Assembly: GCA_026874595.1 (NCBI GenBank)
Contig: CM049316.1
Span: 33,239,339 to 33,303,338, forward strand
Source of the DNA: Sipunculus nudus
Taxonomy: Eukaryota; Annelida; Sipuncula; Golfingiida; Sipunculidae
Reading direction: 5' to 3'
Length of the DNA: 64,000 nt
Position numbers and translations under genes: made by a program. Positions 61,532 to 64,000 of the stretch are shown piece after piece. Below the pieces are notes generated by a model that was not told the DNA's origin, made no database searches, and was given only the letters and a program-made list of their open reading frames with translations. Every line of letters begins with the position of its first letter. Position 1 is the first letter of the stretch.

Positions 61532-62467
61532 ATGGCAGGTACACCTTCACAAAAGAGAATCTTGAGTGACTCATCTGGGGATTCTTCAATTAAATATCAG
61601 GACAAAAAACGTACCAATATGAGTAGATTAGGACTTGAATCATCCTATGACGATCCTCCAGCTAGTTTAGAATTTAAGGACGACAAAGCTCCTATTATAA
61701 TTGAGGATTCAGACAAATTTACCTTGTTTTTTACTCAAGCCTTAACTTGTGAATCTGTACAAACAACACTAAAAAATATAATTGATGCAGCTGTTGAACA
61801 AAGACTCACAGTGTATGAACAAAAAATCGATGAACTCTCAAATCGGGTAGTACAGCTTGAGGACTCTGTTGTTAAAATGAAAGAGGAGCTGGATCAACAG
61901 CAACAGTATTCAAGAAGAAACTCTGTTCGCATTGTTAATTCTTGGACTGAACAGAACGATGAGGACACAGAAAGTATGTTTGTAAAAATGGCCAGAGATC
62001 ATATGGGACTGGAACTTTCTCATAGAGACATAGAGCGCTCCCACAGAGTTGGGCGACCAGGATTACAGGATAAACCCAGACAAATCCTGGTCAAGTTCCA
62101 CTCACACAAAACAAAAGAGTTAGTGATGAAGGCAAAATCCAAGCTTAAAATGTCAGGTGAGAGAACGAAAGGGATCTATGTCAATGAGGACTTAACTCGA
62201 ACACGATTAGGCATGTTGCAGTCAGGATTACGCCTCAAGCGCGACAATCTCGTTAAAGACTGTTGGACCATCGACGGAGTTTTGTTCATAAGGGACCAGG
62301 CATCCAAGACGCACCGTTTCACGAGCCCGCGCAAACTACAGGCATGGACTGAACACCTGGAACAAAACCCCCCGGCAACGTACAGTGAGGCAATCTGTAA
62401 TTTCCCACAGATGGCCTCCACGCCGATTGTTAGTACTCTGAAATCTAGAGCAGCCCGCCCTGTTTAA
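61532..62467 (+). CDS. LINE ORF1 protein (coiled coil + RRM-like, nucleic-acid chaperone type)
   Basis: 311 aa. A polar N-terminus (to about residue 60) is followed by a coiled coil at about 88-130 (VEQRLTVYEQKIDELSNRVV region). Next comes a segment of the L1 ORF1/transposase-22 RRM type at about 130-215 (YSRRNSVRI, then ERSHRVGRP and RQILVKFHSHKTKELVMKAK). The basic C-terminal domain follows (IYVNEDLTRTRLGM). In this family ORF1p trimerises through the coil and coats the element RNA. The start ATG at 61,532 is preceded by another ATG at 61,528 in a different frame. Confidence 0.88.
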   Translation: MAGTPSQKRILSDSSGDSSIKYQDKKRTNMSRLGLESSYDDPPASLEFKDDKAPIIIEDSDKFTLFFTQALTCESVQTTLKNIIDAAVEQRLTVYEQKIDELSNRVVQLEDSVVKMKEELDQQQQYSRRNSVRIVNSWTEQNDEDTESMFVKMARDHMGLELSHRDIERSHRVGRPGLQDKPRQILVKFHSHKTKELVMKAKSKLKMSGERTKGIYVNEDLTRTRLGMLQSGLRLKRDNLVKDCWTIDGVLFIRDQASKTHRFTSPRKLQAWTEHLEQNPPATYSEAICNFPQMASTPIVSTLKSRAARPV

Positions 62468-63055
62468 AGCAGGTACATTCATACTGGATTTTAAATAACC
62501 ATTTGTTAATCATGTTATTGTTGTTGATATGAGAGTTTAGGATTGTTATATGTGTGCTGAATATCATAAAATAATAAAAATAATAAATGGATTATATACA
62601 TATAATTAACATTCTTTTTAAAATATTCTGTATTAACAATAAAATCCAATAGCCAATATAAAGAAGAACTACTCTTCATACCTTATAATTAACATCGGAG
62701 CCAGTCAACCATTTCGTGCCCCAAATTTTTTATCTATCTTTAAGATTAGACATCTTATTTGAATTCCGAATAAGATTCCGGAATTCTGTCCTGATTGGAC
62801 TTTTTTGGGAGTTACCTCGATTATCGCCAAGTGTCTTTTCATGGTTACACTAACATTTATGCTATTAATTGTGTTCACCATTGCAATCATACTACTTATG
62901 CATTCATTAATATCACAAAACATGGTTATTTATAGTGTAAGGACAAAAAGCCTGTCACAGGAGTTAAATGTAAAAAATAGTTCAAACTTATTAAGAGAAC
63001 ATAAAGACAAAGCAGATATGCAGAGGGGTTACTTTATCTTCATCAGTAATTATTT
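62468..63055 (+). other. ORF1-ORF2 spacer of the LINE, 588 bp
   Basis: Longer than in mammalian L1. It contains a 16-base match, in opposite orientation, to the head of the SINE-like element (AACATCGGAGCCAGTC), and the start of a 92-codon frame (62,805-63,083) that encodes a hydrophobic stretch. An in-frame TAA at 63,047 fixes ORF2's first ATG at 63,056. Confidence 0.6.
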
Positions 63056-63083
63056 ATGTCTGGTTTCTCAGTTATTACCCTAA
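62805..63083 (+). CDS. small hydrophobic ORF in LINE spacer, unrecognised
   Basis: 92 codons. Residues about 9-37 are strongly hydrophobic (CLFMVTLTFMLLIVFTIAII then LLMHSLI) and would form a transmembrane helix; the tail is basic (KSLSQELNVKN, REHKDKADMQRG). It overlaps the ORF2 start by 28 bases. It may be translated or may be a chance open frame in AT-rich spacer; T-rich DNA favours hydrophobic codons. No family recognised. Confidence 0.25.
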   Translation: MGVTSIIAKCLFMVTLTFMLLIVFTIAIILLMHSLISQNMVIYSVRTKSLSQELNVKNSSNLLREHKDKADMQRGYFIFISNYLCLVSQLLP

Positions 63084-64000
63084 ATGTAAGAGGGTTGCGA
63101 GGGTACAGGAAAAGGAGGAAGATACTCCAATGGCTACTTGATCATGGTGGAGATAATAGTATTATTTTTTTACAAGAAGTCCACAGTTTAAAAAGTGATG
63201 AATATTCGTGGAGAAAGGAATGGCAGGGAGTTATTTATTATTCTCATGGTACAAACCAGTCTAAAGGAGTTGCCATACTTGTCGGTAAATACTTAGACTG
63301 TACGGATATTATTGTGGAGAATGATCAGGAGGGACGAAGTCTCTTCTTGAGAGCGAATTTAAATGATCAACAATTCTTATTTATAAATACGTATGCACCA
63401 AACACTGAAAAGGGTCAAGTTGCATATTTAAAAGGCATTTCTGAAAAAATTACGAATTTTGATCTGGGTAATGATATTAAAATAATCTGGGGTGGAGATT
63501 TCAATTTTTGTTTCACTCGATCTGATACAGAAGGTGGAAATTATCACCCGAAGGTTAAGTCTATTCAAACCATGAACAATATTATGCAGATGTATAGTTT
63601 AATAGACATTTGGAGGGTAAGGAATCCGACAAAGGAGAAGTTTACTTGGAGTAGTATGAGTCCCAGTATGAAAAGGAGGCTCGATTATATCTTTATATCA
63701 AGCGATTTAAACAGTCAAGTAAACCAAGTGGATATTTTTTCATCAATATCAACTGATCACTGCGCTGTTAAATGTAATTTTTCTCCGTCCCATATGGTTA
63801 AACATGGTCCGTCCCACTGGAAGTTAAATGTATCGCTACTTGACGATACAAATTATGTAATAGAACTACGACAGAATATCAAAAGATGGAAAAAAGAATA
63901 TGAAAACATTGAAAACATTACAAAATGGTGGGAATATCTTAAATTTAAAATTAGAGAATTTTCCATCTGCTTCTCTAAAAGGAAACGCCAGAAAGAAAAA
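63056..64000 (+). CDS. LINE ORF2, apurinic/apyrimidinic-type endonuclease domain, partial
   Basis: 315 codons to the window edge, open at the 3' end. The first ~237 residues are an exonuclease-endonuclease-phosphatase (APE-type) domain with all expected catalytic motifs: N10 in LNVRGL, E41 in FLQEVH, Y113 and N116 in TYAPN, D148 and N150 in GGDFN, D210 in RRLDYIF, D234 and H235 in STDHCAV. In this family the domain nicks target DNA for target-primed reverse transcription. The reverse transcriptase lies beyond the window. The NVRGL and FLQEVHS wording fits the L1/Tx1 clade better than CR1 or RTE. Confidence 0.93.
   Translation, partial: MSGFSVITLNVRGLRGYRKRRKILQWLLDHGGDNSIIFLQEVHSLKSDEYSWRKEWQGVIYYSHGTNQSKGVAILVGKYLDCTDIIVENDQEGRSLFLRANLNDQQFLFINTYAPNTEKGQVAYLKGISEKITNFDLGNDIKIIWGGDFNFCFTRSDTEGGNYHPKVKSIQTMNNIMQMYSLIDIWRVRNPTKEKFTWSSMSPSMKRRLDYIFISSDLNSQVNQVDIFSSISTDHCAVKCNFSPSHMVKHGPSHWKLNVSLLDDTNYVIELRQNIKRWKKEYENIENITKWWEYLKFKIREFSICFSKRKRQKEK

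Larger units (their letters stand above)
61495..64000 (+). mobile_element. L1/Tx1-like LINE retrotransposon, 5' part, truncated by window end
   Basis: Two consecutive plus-strand frames, ORF1 (61,532-62,467) and ORF2 (from 63,056), without stops or frameshifts, indicate a young element. The 5' end is not defined; an 11-C run ends at 61,503 and may mark it. The element is divergent from the coiled-coil gene, whose start codon is 58 bases away from ORF1's. Confidence 0.85.

Overview
This window is AT-rich animal nuclear DNA. It has long introns with GT-AG splicing, very short exons, many dispersed transposon and satellite repeats, and no operon-like packing. The tandem intronless TRAF6-like genes, the mix of hAT-, mariner- and SINE-like repeats and an L1/Tx1-type LINE suggest a lophotrochozoan, most likely a bivalve mollusc. 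That placement is inference from style and family content; no marker gene fixes the species.

Layout. (1) 1-10,250: two tandem, intronless, minus-strand TRAF6-like genes (RING, TRAF zinc fingers, coiled coil, MATH), 460 aa each and roughly 90% identical. The duplication includes promoter and 3' flank. Between them lie AT-rich ~2 kb tandem repeats and a large 24-bp minisatellite. (2) 11,047-61,473: one very large minus-strand gene. I assembled 41 exons by reading splice sites. Together they encode at least 1,675 residues of almost continuous coiled coil. The ATG exon is at 61,432-61,473; the terminal exon and stop codon were not found. (3) 61,495-64,000: the start of an apparently intact plus-strand L1/Tx1-like LINE, with complete ORF1 and the apurinic endonuclease part of ORF2, which runs off the window. 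Its ORF1 ATG is only 58 bp from the coiled-coil gene's ATG, so the two are divergent.

The most notable feature is the exon architecture of the coiled-coil gene. From exon 7 to exon 41 every exon is phase 0. Of these 35 exons, 28 encode an exact number of heptads: 21, 28, 35, 49, 56, 77 or 112 residues, with 28 by far the commonest. Six of the other seven have a length equal to 4 modulo 7, which is exactly one coiled-coil stutter each; the seventh is 3 modulo 7, a stammer. Most 28-residue exons start with a similar pattern (hydrophobic-x-x-R-D/E-x-x-hydrophobic-x-x-L). The rod therefore looks built by duplication and fusion of a 4-heptad exon. Fossil duplicates of exon edges survive in two introns (14,180-14,530 and 51,720-51,967).

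The introns hold several well-delimited mobile elements: a hAT-like element with a perfect 8-bp target duplication (30,068-30,962), a 1,366-bp TA-flanked inverted-repeat element inside a minisatellite (36,932-38,297), a 2.95-kb element with 30-bp inverted ends carrying seven copies of a 17-bp motif (22,331-25,278), several MITEs, two SINE-like elements, and a dispersed repeat that repeatedly sits just inside 5' splice sites. I see no CRISPR, no bacterial features and no canonical tRNA or rRNA gene.
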